Below, one piece after another: positions 6,847-16,749 of a DNA stretch of 45,549 nt. Numbering within the stretch: position 1 is the first letter of the stretch; each line of letters opens with the position of its first letter. The translations under genes were made by a program, and so were the position numbers. The notes beneath the pieces are model-generated. The model was not told the DNA's origin and did not search any database. It saw nothing but the letters and a program-made list of their open reading frames with translations. Where the stretch lies: assembly GCA_007694885.1 (NCBI GenBank), contig REEW01000115.1:1-45549 (forward strand), given 5' to 3'. Origin of the DNA: Wenzhouxiangella sp. (GTDB lineage: Bacteria; Pseudomonadota; Gammaproteobacteria; Xanthomonadales; Wenzhouxiangellaceae).

Positions 6847-9075
6847 TCAGCCTCGACGCCAGTACAGGCGCTGGCCGAACAGGCCGGTCAGCAGCATCAG
6901 CAGGCTCAACAAGGCCACGAACACCGGGCCGGCAACCGGCACGGGAACGGCTGGCGGGGGTAAGCGATCGGCCTCCGGCCCGGGCAGGCCCGTGGCCTCA
7001 CGGCAGGGCTGACTGCTGACCGCGCTGGAGAACTCTGCCGGACTGCAGTCCGGGTAATCGCCGGCATCCACGGCCGCGCCGACTACCGGCAACACCACGG
7101 ATGACGGATGGTCCGGCCCATGGGCGATGATCACCTCGGCATCGCTGCCGCCCGGAATCGGGGCAAAACCCCAGCGCCAGCGGTTGCCGCCGGGGCCGTC
7201 GACGGTCACCCGGATACGCGAGTCGGCACGGAATACGTGAGCAAACGGAAACAGCTCGACTCGCACCGGAACAAAACCCGCGGGGTCCAGCGGCAGTTCA
7301 TCCTCGACCCGATGCGTATGCCGCGGCCGAAGTGCCGTGGATGAGCCGTCGAGAGCGCGAGCACTGGTGCGCAGCCAGCCGGACTGGACCAGCATTTCGG
7401 TGCCATCGGGCCGAATCTCGGTCAGGGTCACCTCGAGGTCGACGGCAGGCTCGCTCGAGGCCACCCACAAATCGACCGATCCGGAACCGGCCATGACCAA
7501 TTGACTATCCAGCGGGGCGGACGTGAAGGTCGCCCGATCCTGCAGCGGCGGCATCCACTGGTTCTGGCCCGGCATCATCCAGCCGCCGGCAAAGTCGAGC
7601 AGACCTGGCGGATCGTAATTGAAGCTGCTGGTGTCGTTTTCAGCCGCGGGCGTGCTGAACAGCGAACCGGACTCCATCCACCAGCGCCGACCGCTGCCGG
7701 CAGCCTCGAAGCTGGGCAGGCTGAAGCGGCTCGCGGCAATCCCGTCCCTATCGACCTCCAGCAGGATTTCCACCGGCGGCTCGGCCTCGTAGGCAGCGAC
7801 TTCCGCGGCCGTGCTTTCACCCAGGTAGACATCGAGGAAACGCACGACTTCCGCCCAGATATCGCCGCGGAAATATTCACCGTGGTCGCCGTTCATGCCC
7901 AGCAAGCGGGCCGGGACGTTCGGATCGAAACGCTCCAGGAGCTTGGCCGGGCCACTGCCGGTCTGCTCGTCCTGCCAGGCATTGACCAGCAGGGTGGGCA
8001 CGGCAATGTCGCCGACCAGAGTCTCCGGCGCCCTGCCCTGCCAGTAGGCACCGTCGTAGGGGTTGCCGAAGATACCGGCCTCCATGCTGACGTTTTGCAG
8101 CCTCAAGGCCTGATTTTCCAGGCAGACCGGGTCGAACAGCGGATTGGACGGGTCGGTGCGCTCGTTGACCTGGGAATACGAGCTGGGCCAGGCCGAGCGT
8201 TCATCCTGGTCCTGGCTGAATACGGCGGCAAAGGCAAAGTTCAGTACACCCCCGGGATAGGCCACGTCGCGGTAGAACTCGCCGATGACGTGACCCGGCA
8301 CGATGGCATTCAGCGAAGGGGGCCGGGTGGCGGCCACGAACAGCTGGCTGATGCCGGGATAGGACTTGCCGATCAAGGCAATCCCGTCGGACCAGTCCTG
8401 CGCGGCAAGGACTTCGACCATGTCGTAACCATCGATGGCCTGGATCTGCTCGAAATAATCAAAGGAACCGCCCGAACAGGCCGAACCCCGCATGTTGACG
8501 CCAACGGCCGCGTAGCCAAGGGCCGGGAAGCGCGAGCCCACGCCATCGAAAAAGTTGATTGACGGGCGATAGGCCGAGTAGTCGATCACCACCGGGTACG
8601 GACCGGGTCCAAACACATCCGGGTCGGGGAGCACTACCTGGTAGGCCAGCAGCGTGCCATCACGCGTCTCGAAATAACCGGTGCTGGGGTCCAGGGTCTG
8701 GGCGCTGTAGAAGGATGCGGACGGATGATCCCCGGGCGCCAGCACATCGATCGAGAATCCGCCGCCGCGCGGCCCGCCCAGTACAACCTGGTAGTCGCTA
8801 CCGGCAGGGACATCGCGCAGCACCAGGCCACCCCAGTCGTCGGTCGTGCCATCGAAGCTGAACCCGCCGGGCCCGCTGATGTTGACCGGCGCGTTCGGGT
8901 CGGCGTGGGCGATATACATCTGTTCAACGCTGCCGCTGACGGTCAGCGTGCCCCCGAATGGCGGCGGCCCCCCGTTGCCGGCGAAGACCGAACCCACCCC
9001 CAGCAGGGCCAGGCAGGCGAACGTGAACGATACGATGGACACAGGGAGTAACCCTGCGAGTCTTGGTCTGGTCAT
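6847..9075 (-). CDS. exported CocE/NonD-type alpha/beta hydrolase with C-terminal anchor
   Basis: This 742-residue protein belongs to the X-Pro dipeptidyl peptidase S15 / CocE hydrolase family. A signal peptide covers about residues 1-32. After a beta-rich N-terminal region the hydrolase core begins near residue 125. The nucleophile is Ser238 in GKSYPG, the acid is probably Asp369 in NAWQDEQTG, and the base is His398 in GDHGEY. The jelly-roll C-terminal domain typical of the family follows from about residue 450. The last 35 residues are unusual: a Pro/Val-rich linker (PPPAVPVPVAGP), a single hydrophobic helix and a terminal arginine pair, which resembles a CTERM-type sorting or anchoring tail. 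The substrate (ester, amide or X-Pro peptide) cannot be told. GAGGGTAG precedes the ATG. Confidence 0.82.
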   Translation of the reverse strand: MTRPRLAGLLPVSIVSFTFACLALLGVGSVFAGNGGPPPFGGTLTVSGSVEQMYIAHADPNAPVNISGPGGFSFDGTTDDWGGLVLRDVPAGSDYQVVLGGPRGGGFSIDVLAPGDHPSASFYSAQTLDPSTGYFETRDGTLLAYQVVLPDPDVFGPGPYPVVIDYSAYRPSINFFDGVGSRFPALGYAAVGVNMRGSACSGGSFDYFEQIQAIDGYDMVEVLAAQDWSDGIALIGKSYPGISQLFVAATRPPSLNAIVPGHVIGEFYRDVAYPGGVLNFAFAAVFSQDQDERSAWPSSYSQVNERTDPSNPLFDPVCLENQALRLQNVSMEAGIFGNPYDGAYWQGRAPETLVGDIAVPTLLVNAWQDEQTGSGPAKLLERFDPNVPARLLGMNGDHGEYFRGDIWAEVVRFLDVYLGESTAAEVAAYEAEPPVEILLEVDRDGIAASRFSLPSFEAAGSGRRWWMESGSLFSTPAAENDTSSFNYDPPGLLDFAGGWMMPGQNQWMPPLQDRATFTSAPLDSQLVMAGSGSVDLWVASSEPAVDLEVTLTEIRPDGTEMLVQSGWLRTSARALDGSSTALRPRHTHRVEDELPLDPAGFVPVRVELFPFAHVFRADSRIRVTVDGPGGNRWRWGFAPIPGGSDAEVIIAHGPDHPSSVVLPVVGAAVDAGDYPDCSPAEFSSAVSSQPCREATGLPGPEADRLPPPAVPVPVAGPVFVALLSLLMLLTGLFGQRLYWRRG

Positions 9076-9110
9076 GATCTACCCTCGAAAAAATTTGTGT
9101 TTTTTATTGA

Positions 9111-9156
9111 GCAGGCGTATCGCTATGCCTGCCCTCGTCCTGTCCTGAAAGACGAG
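9111..9156. repeat. tandem inverted repeats in the hydrolase gene leader
   Basis: Two hairpins can form side by side just upstream of the hydrolase start. GCAGGC (9111-9116) pairs with GCCTGC (9127-9132), extended by two more pairs beyond one mismatch, around a four-base loop that reads GCGA on the minus strand. CTCGTC (9134-9139) pairs with GACGAG (9151-9156). They would lie in the 5' leader of the minus-strand message, followed by an A-rich tract. They could stabilise or regulate the message; no known riboswitch pattern was recognised. Confidence 0.4.
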
Positions 9157-9192
9157 CGTACCGAGGGTACAACAAATGTCCGGCTCAGACTT

Positions 9193-9261
9193 GGCGGCGA
9201 CCGATGATGACCATGGCCTGCCCGTTGCTACAAACATTGTGCGCCGCACCTCGGCATGGTC
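9193..9261 (-). pseudogene. remnant of a universal stress protein gene
   Basis: On the minus strand, bases 9235-9193 read SNGQAMVIIGRR and then stop. This closely matches DNEKAMVVIGRR of the intact universal stress gene at 13397-13837, also at the DNA level. Upstream, DHAEVRR in the next frame corresponds to DPAEEIIR of the intact protein. The distance between the two conserved blocks is one base shorter than in the intact gene, which is what a single-base deletion would give. The rest of the gene is not recognisable. I read this as a decayed duplicate, seen over about 70 bases only. Confidence 0.45.
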
Positions 9262-9269
9262 AAAGCGTT

Positions 9270-9284
9270 CAAGCACAATGCTTG
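9270..9284. promoter_or_regulatory. 15-bp palindrome upstream of cstA
   Basis: CAAGCA, CAA, TGCTTG forms a perfect inverted repeat with a 3-base spacer, 57 bases before the cstA start. Its size and place suit a repressor or activator operator. It does not match the CRP consensus. No regulator can be named. Confidence 0.35.
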
Positions 9285-9341
9285 CCTGCGCTTGCAGCGC
9301 CGGCCGGTGCCAAGTTGACCTGAAGCCAGAGGGAGCCTGAC

Positions 9342-11024
9342 ATGAACGCCATCGCCCTGATGTTGATCGGTCTCGGTGCATTTGCGCTGGGGTATTTGTT
9401 CTACTCGCGCTTCATTGCCGACAAAATCTACGGCCTCGACGACAGTCGAACAACGCCGGCCCACGAAATGGAAGACGGGGTCGACTACGTACCAACCAAC
9501 CGTTTCATCCTCTGGGGCCACCACTTCACTTCGGTGGCCGGCGCCGCCCCCATCGTCGGCCCGGCCATTGCTGTCATCTGGGGTTGGCTGCCGGCGTTTA
9601 TCTGGGTGGTGGTCGGCACGATCTTCATTGCCGGGGTGCACGACTTCGGTGCGATCTGGGCCAGCGTGCGCAACAAGGCCCAGTCGGTCGGGTCGCTGAC
9701 CGGGGCACTGGTCGGCAAGCGTGCCCAGAGCATTTTCATGATCGTGATCTTTTTGCTGCTGTTGATGGTCAACGCGGTCTTCGCGGTGGTCATCGCCGGG
9801 CTGTTTGTCAACTTCCCCGAAAGCGTGGTCCCGGCCTGGAGCGCGATCGTGGTCGCCCTGGTGCTTGGTCAGCTGATCTACCGCAAGCTGATCGGGCTGA
9901 CGCTGCTGTCGATCATCGGTGTGGCCGTGCTCTACCTGATGATCTGGGTGGGACAATACACCCCGGTGGTGCTTCCGGACCAGGCCCTTGGGCTCGGGGC
10001 CAATGCCCAATGGATCGTGTTGTTGTTTGTCTATGCCGGCATTGCCTCGCTGCTGCCGGTCTGGGTCCTGCTGCAACCGCGCGACTACATCAACGGCCTG
10101 CAGCTGTTTGTCGGCCTGGGCCTGTTGTTCACCGCCGTGCTGATCGCCAGCCCGCAGGTCGTCGCCCCGGCTTTCAATACCAATATTCCGGCCGGAACGC
10201 CGCCATTGATTCCGCTGCTGTTTGTCACCATCGCCTGTGGCGCGATTTCCGGGTTCCATGGCCTGGTGTCTTCGGGTACCACGTCCAAGCAACTCGACCG
10301 CGAAAGCGATGCCCGTTTTGTCGGCTATTTCGGCGCCGTGGGCGAAGGCTCGCTGGCCCTGGCCGCCATCATCGCCACCACCGCCGGATTCGCCACCCTG
10401 GGCGAATGGGAGGCGATGTACACCGCCTTCGGCGCCGGCGGCGTCAACGCCTTTGTCGAAGGCGGCGCGACCATCATGAACAACGGCTACGGCCTGCCCA
10501 TGGCGGTCGGGACCACGCTGCTGGCGGTCATGGCCGTGCTGTTCGCCGCCACGACCATGGACACGGGCGTGCGCTTGCAGCGCTACATCATCCAGGAATG
10601 GGGCCAGATCTACGAGCTGGGCTGGCTGCGCAGGAACGGCCCGGCCACGATCCTCGCCGTGACCGCCTGCCTGGCCCTGGCCTTCGGCGCCGGCGGCATG
10701 GACGGCACCGGCGGCCTGATCATCTGGCCGCTGTTTGGCACCACCAACCAGTTATTGGCCGCCTTGACCCTGCTGGTGGTCACCCTGATGGTGGTGCGTC
10801 TGGGCCGGCCACCCTGGTTCACCCTGGTGCCCATGGCGTTGATGCTGATCATGACCCTGGCCGCCCTGTTCTACCAGCTGATCCAGTTCTATCGCGCAGA
10901 GAACTGGTTCCTGCTCGGTCTCGATCTGGTTGTGCTGGTGGCCGCCCTGGCCGTGGTCCTGGAGGTTACCTCGACCCTCGCCCGGGCGCTGAAAGAAGGC
11001 AAAACGGATCCCAGACCGACATGA
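9342..11024 (+). CDS. cstA: CstA-family carbon starvation protein / peptide or pyruvate transporter
   Basis: The 560-residue polytopic inner-membrane protein is a CstA homologue. Family members in E. coli (CstA, BtsT) import pyruvate and have been linked to peptide use under carbon starvation. The hallmark region near residues 48-105 is present: YVPTNRFILWGHHFTSVAGAAPIVGPA, then WGWLPAFIWVVVGTIFIAGVHDFGAIW. Later come FHGLVSSGTTSKQLDRESD near 305 and FAATTMDTGVRLQRYIIQE near 405. It is shorter than the roughly 700-residue E. coli proteins, a length common outside enterics. GAGGGAGCC lies just upstream of ATG 9342. The stop overlaps the next start by four bases (ATGA), so the two are translationally coupled, and an ArsA-type ATPase follows. 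Confidence 0.9.
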   Translation: MNAIALMLIGLGAFALGYLFYSRFIADKIYGLDDSRTTPAHEMEDGVDYVPTNRFILWGHHFTSVAGAAPIVGPAIAVIWGWLPAFIWVVVGTIFIAGVHDFGAIWASVRNKAQSVGSLTGALVGKRAQSIFMIVIFLLLLMVNAVFAVVIAGLFVNFPESVVPAWSAIVVALVLGQLIYRKLIGLTLLSIIGVAVLYLMIWVGQYTPVVLPDQALGLGANAQWIVLLFVYAGIASLLPVWVLLQPRDYINGLQLFVGLGLLFTAVLIASPQVVAPAFNTNIPAGTPPLIPLLFVTIACGAISGFHGLVSSGTTSKQLDRESDARFVGYFGAVGEGSLALAAIIATTAGFATLGEWEAMYTAFGAGGVNAFVEGGATIMNNGYGLPMAVGTTLLAVMAVLFAATTMDTGVRLQRYIIQEWGQIYELGWLRRNGPATILAVTACLALAFGAGGMDGTGGLIIWPLFGTTNQLLAALTLLVVTLMVVRLGRPPWFTLVPMALMLIMTLAALFYQLIQFYRAENWFLLGLDLVVLVAALAVVLEVTSTLARALKEGKTDPRPT

Positions 11025-11278
11025 AGGCGGCGCTGAGGTCGGTCGACGTTTTTCTCGAAAAATACTATGCCGGGCGCTGGAAGCAGGGCCTGGCGCGAGA
11101 CCTGCGGGATCGTGAGGACCTGTTCATGCTACTGCTGTTTTCCGAAACGCTCGGCATTCCCAACCCGACCGCCTGGTATACCCTGGAACTGCGCGGCATC
11201 ATGCTCGAGGAGTTTCATCAGTGGCATCAGCGTCAGGGTCTGGAACACTCGCCGCTGGATGACTTTCGCTGCTGCTGA
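11021..11278 (+). CDS. small CstA-associated protein ending in Cys-Cys
   Basis: This 85-residue protein starts inside the cstA stop codon (ATGA overlap) and ends in DDFRCC. The N-terminal part contains KYYAGRWKQGLARD and the middle LLLFSETLGIPNPTAWYTLEL. I believe it belongs to the small-protein group called cory-CC-star in databases, whose members end in paired cysteines and lie beside ArsA-type ATPases; this is from memory, not a search. E. coli CstA and BtsT are also followed by tiny proteins (YbdD, YjiX) that end in cysteines, so it may be a functional analogue. The terminal Cys pair could bind a metal or be a contact point for the ATPase encoded 12 bases downstream. Confidence 0.75.
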   Translation: MKAALRSVDVFLEKYYAGRWKQGLARDLRDREDLFMLLLFSETLGIPNPTAWYTLELRGIMLEEFHQWHQRQGLEHSPLDDFRCC

Positions 11279-11290
11279 AGCGCCTGAACA

Positions 11291-12259
11291 TTGATTGAAC
11301 AACTGCTTCAGCGCCGAGTGATTTTCTGCGGCGGCAAGGGTGGCGTCGGCAAGACCACCGTGGCGGCAGCGCTTGCTCTGCTGGCCACCCAACGAGGCCG
11401 TCGGGTCCGGATTGTCTCGACCGACCCGGCCCACTCCCTGGGCGACCTCCTCGAGACCCGGCTCGACCATCGGCCAAGGCGCGTCGCGGCCGGCTTCGAA
11501 GCCATGGAGATTGACCCGGAGCAGGCAGTGCAGACCTATCTGGACGAGGTCGCCGGGCGATTGCGCGACTATGTCAAACCCGCACTGTATGGCGAAATCG
11601 ACCGCCAGATGGCCCAGGCCCGGCATGCACCCGGGGCCATGGAGGCCGCCTTGCTCGAACAGGTCGCCAGGATGATCAGCGAGCCGCCGGACGAGGTCGA
11701 CCTGCTGATCTTCGATACCGCGCCGACCGGCCATACCCTGCGCCTGCTGTCGCTGCCGGAAGCCATGGCCGCCTGGACCGATGGCCTGCTCGGCCAGCAG
11801 CGTCACAGCGAAGCGGTTGGGCGGGCTTTTCGCGGTTTGCTGCCAGGTCAGGCCGATACCGCCGGCGATGAGCGGCGGGCCAAACTGGCGCGAACGCTGG
11901 AAGGCCGCCGCCAGTGTTTTCTCAAGGCGCGCGAACGCCTGGTTGATGCCAGCCACAGTGGCTTTGTCCTGGTGTTAGTCCCCGAGCGCCTGCCGGTGAC
12001 CGAAACCGCGCGCACGCTCGACAGCCTGGTTGATTTCAAGGTGCCGATTGCCGGCCTGGTCATCAACCAGGTTCTGCCCGACCAGGCCGAAGGCCAGTTC
12101 CTGGCCGGACGACGCCAGGTCCAGGAAACGCATCTGGCCGACATCGAGCGGCGCTTTGCCAGGTGGCCGCGGCTGCACCTGCCATTGCAGCGTGAAGACG
12201 TCCGAATCGGCAAAGGGCTGGAGCACCTGGCCGCCCTGCTCGAATCAAATCCGGGCTGA
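11291..12259 (+). CDS. ArsA/Get3-family ATPase
   Basis: The 322-residue protein is an ArsA-type P-loop ATPase of the SIMIBI class. The deviant Walker A motif KGGVGKT lies at residues 16-22, followed by the switch segment STDPAHSLGDLL and DTAPTGHTLRLLSLP, which is the ArsA/Get3 signature. The protein has one ATPase half, so it would work as a dimer. Arsenite pump ATPases carry a metalloid cysteine set and two halves; this one lacks that layout, and no ars genes are nearby, so arsenic export is unlikely. The start is TTG 11291, because earlier codons are closed and the P-loop must be included. Its place behind cstA and the Cys-Cys protein suggests a role in handling one of those products, which is inference. 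Confidence 0.82.
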   Translation: MIEQLLQRRVIFCGGKGGVGKTTVAAALALLATQRGRRVRIVSTDPAHSLGDLLETRLDHRPRRVAAGFEAMEIDPEQAVQTYLDEVAGRLRDYVKPALYGEIDRQMAQARHAPGAMEAALLEQVARMISEPPDEVDLLIFDTAPTGHTLRLLSLPEAMAAWTDGLLGQQRHSEAVGRAFRGLLPGQADTAGDERRAKLARTLEGRRQCFLKARERLVDASHSGFVLVLVPERLPVTETARTLDSLVDFKVPIAGLVINQVLPDQAEGQFLAGRRQVQETHLADIERRFARWPRLHLPLQREDVRIGKGLEHLAALLESNPG

Positions 12260-12368
12260 ATCGCTACTGGCCCTGCACGCTCCGGCCGGCATTGTTGATG
12301 AAGCAGTCCGATAGCGACAAGATAACGATAATGGTAGTGTGAGAAACCGGTCAACAACGGGATCGACG

Positions 12369-13376
12369 ATGAAAGTTGTTTCGCTCAGAAGCCCAGGCGG
12401 GCTGGAAAATCTCGAGGTGATCGCAAGGGAAAGCCCCGGACAGCCCGGACCTGGCGAAATGTGTGTGCGCATCCACGCCAGCTCCCTGAACTTCCATGAC
12501 TACATGGTCGTCAACGGGTCGATCAAGACCGCGGACGGTCGGATTCCGATGTCTGACGGCGCCGGTGTGGTCGAAGCGGTCGGTAAAGGCGTGAGCGAGT
12601 TCACCGTCGGTGATCGCGTGGTGTCGACCTTCTTTCCCGGATGGCTGGAAGGCCAGCCCAGGGTCGACAATTTCCGCACAACGCCGGGTGACGGCGTCGA
12701 TGGCTACGCGCGCGAACAGGTGCTGGCGCCGCCGCAATGCTTCACCCGCGCGCCCGACGGCTACAGTCATCAGCAGGCTGCGACGCTGACCACGGCCGGC
12801 CTGACGGCCTGGCGCGCGCTGGTGGTCAACGGCCAAGTCAGGGCCGGGGAAACCGTGTTGACCCTGGGTACCGGCGGCGTTTCGGTCTTCGCGCTGCAGT
12901 TCGCCAAGGCGATGGGCGCTGTGGTGATTGCGACCTCTTCATCGGATCAAAAGATCGAGCGACTGCGCGAACTGGGCGCCGACCACACCATCAACTACAA
13001 ATCCGACCCCGACTGGGGCAAGCGGGTACTGGAACTGACCGACGGTGCCGGTGCCGACCACGTCATCGAGGTCGGCGGTCCAGGCACCCTGCCGCAGTCG
13101 ATCCAGGCCGTGCGCATCGGCGGCCACATCGCGATGATCGGCGGGCTGACCGGCGCTTCCGGCGAAGTGCCCATCGCGAACCTCAAGGCGAAGCAGGCGC
13201 GCCTCCAGGGGCTGATCGTCGGCAGCCGCGCCGACCAGCACGACATGGTGCGCGCACTCGAGGTCACGGGTATCCAGCCGGTCATCGACCGCTGCTTCGC
13301 CTTCGACGAAATCGCCGAGGCATTTCGTTACCAGGAGGCCGGACGACACTTCGGCAAGATCTGCCTCCAGTTCTGA
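12369..13376 (+). CDS. zinc-independent MDR-family alcohol dehydrogenase / quinone oxidoreductase
   Basis: The 335-residue protein belongs to the medium-chain dehydrogenase/reductase superfamily. The GroES-like domain covers roughly residues 1-125 and the Rossmann domain the rest, with VLTLGTGGVSVFALQFAKAMGA near residues 160-180 as the dinucleotide-binding turn. The usual catalytic zinc ligands are not present in NFHDYMVVNG (a Cys would be expected), and the structural-zinc cysteine lobe is missing. This places it with zinc-free oxidoreductases. The family transfers hydride between NAD(P)H and aldehydes, ketones or quinones; the substrate here is unknown. ATG 12369 is preferred over 12339 because the protein then starts MKVVSL, as family members do. 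It is 109 bases from the ArsA gene, so it may have its own promoter. Confidence 0.82.
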   Translation: MKVVSLRSPGGLENLEVIARESPGQPGPGEMCVRIHASSLNFHDYMVVNGSIKTADGRIPMSDGAGVVEAVGKGVSEFTVGDRVVSTFFPGWLEGQPRVDNFRTTPGDGVDGYAREQVLAPPQCFTRAPDGYSHQQAATLTTAGLTAWRALVVNGQVRAGETVLTLGTGGVSVFALQFAKAMGAVVIATSSSDQKIERLRELGADHTINYKSDPDWGKRVLELTDGAGADHVIEVGGPGTLPQSIQAVRIGGHIAMIGGLTGASGEVPIANLKAKQARLQGLIVGSRADQHDMVRALEVTGIQPVIDRCFAFDEIAEAFRYQEAGRHFGKICLQF

Positions 13377-13396
13377 ACCGTTGGCGACCGCGACGG

Positions 13397-13837
13397 TCAG
13401 GTGATGACGGTCACCGGGCTCTTGGCGTGGCGCAGGACCTTGTCGCTGACGCTGCCGAGCATCAGCGAGCGCATGCGGCTCAGGCCGCGGCGACCGATGA
13501 CCACCATGGCCTTCTCGTTGTCTTCGGTCAGGCGGATGATTTCTTCGGCCGGGTCGCCGATCGAGGTTTCCTGCTCGACCTTGTCGATCATCGCCTCGCC
13601 GACCCCTTTGCGGGTCGTGTCGAAGGCCCGCTGGGCGGCCGACTGGGCGGCCTGATCGATATCCGACCGGGACATCCCGGCGATGCCGATCACTTCCACC
13701 GACGCGGCCGGGAAGACGTAGAACAGGCGTACGCCCACCCCCATCGCACCGGCCATGTCCATGGCAAAGGTTGCTGCGCGGATGGAGTTTTCAGACCCGT
13801 CGACGGGAACCACGATTTCGGTGATGTGCTTGCTCAT
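13397..13837 (-). CDS. universal stress protein, UspA family
   Basis: The 146-residue single-domain protein has the Usp fold. The N-terminal strand reads IVVPVDGSENS, with the acidic residue that contacts the nucleotide. The C-terminal segment VVIGRRGLSRMRSLMLGSVSDKVLRHAKSPV carries the Gly-x2-Gly-x9-Gly-Ser ATP-binding pattern (shown here split: GRRGLS, then GSVSDKV). This indicates the ATP-binding subgroup. The start at 13837 is fixed by a perfect AAGGAG eight bases upstream. Usp proteins act in the cytoplasm during starvation and stress. A decayed second copy of the same gene type appears at 9193-9261. The gene converges with the MDR oxidoreductase gene and lies upstream-adjacent to ligA without sharing its operon start. 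Confidence 0.9.
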   Translation of the reverse strand: MSKHITEIVVPVDGSENSIRAATFAMDMAGAMGVGVRLFYVFPAASVEVIGIAGMSRSDIDQAAQSAAQRAFDTTRKGVGEAMIDKVEQETSIGDPAEEIIRLTEDNEKAMVVIGRRGLSRMRSLMLGSVSDKVLRHAKSPVTVIT

Positions 13838-13936
13838 GACTACGCTCCTTCGCCCTTGCAGGCCCTGTTGTTGTAGTTCACCCCTGATACTAACAATTTC
13901 GGGCCGTTGCGTATTGATGCCGGTCAAACCCGCCGG

Positions 13937-16704
<2,768 letters not shown>

Positions 16705-16749
16705 AACAACTTGAGAGTTTAACGCATGGACCGCCGGCGCTTGGCGGTC

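Noticed and set aside
9236-9252. TGTGCGCCGCAC as a CRP-type site for cstA
   Set aside because: It lacks the TGTGA-N6-TCACA halves and spacing.
9228-10292. 354-codon open frame antisense to cstA
   Set aside because: The product is a run of Asp, Gln, His and Arg, the mirror of hydrophobic codons in a membrane protein. It has no credible start signal.
11291-12259. Arsenite efflux ATPase
   Set aside because: Only one ATPase half is present and no arsB, arsR or arsC gene is nearby. The cstA context gives a better explanation.
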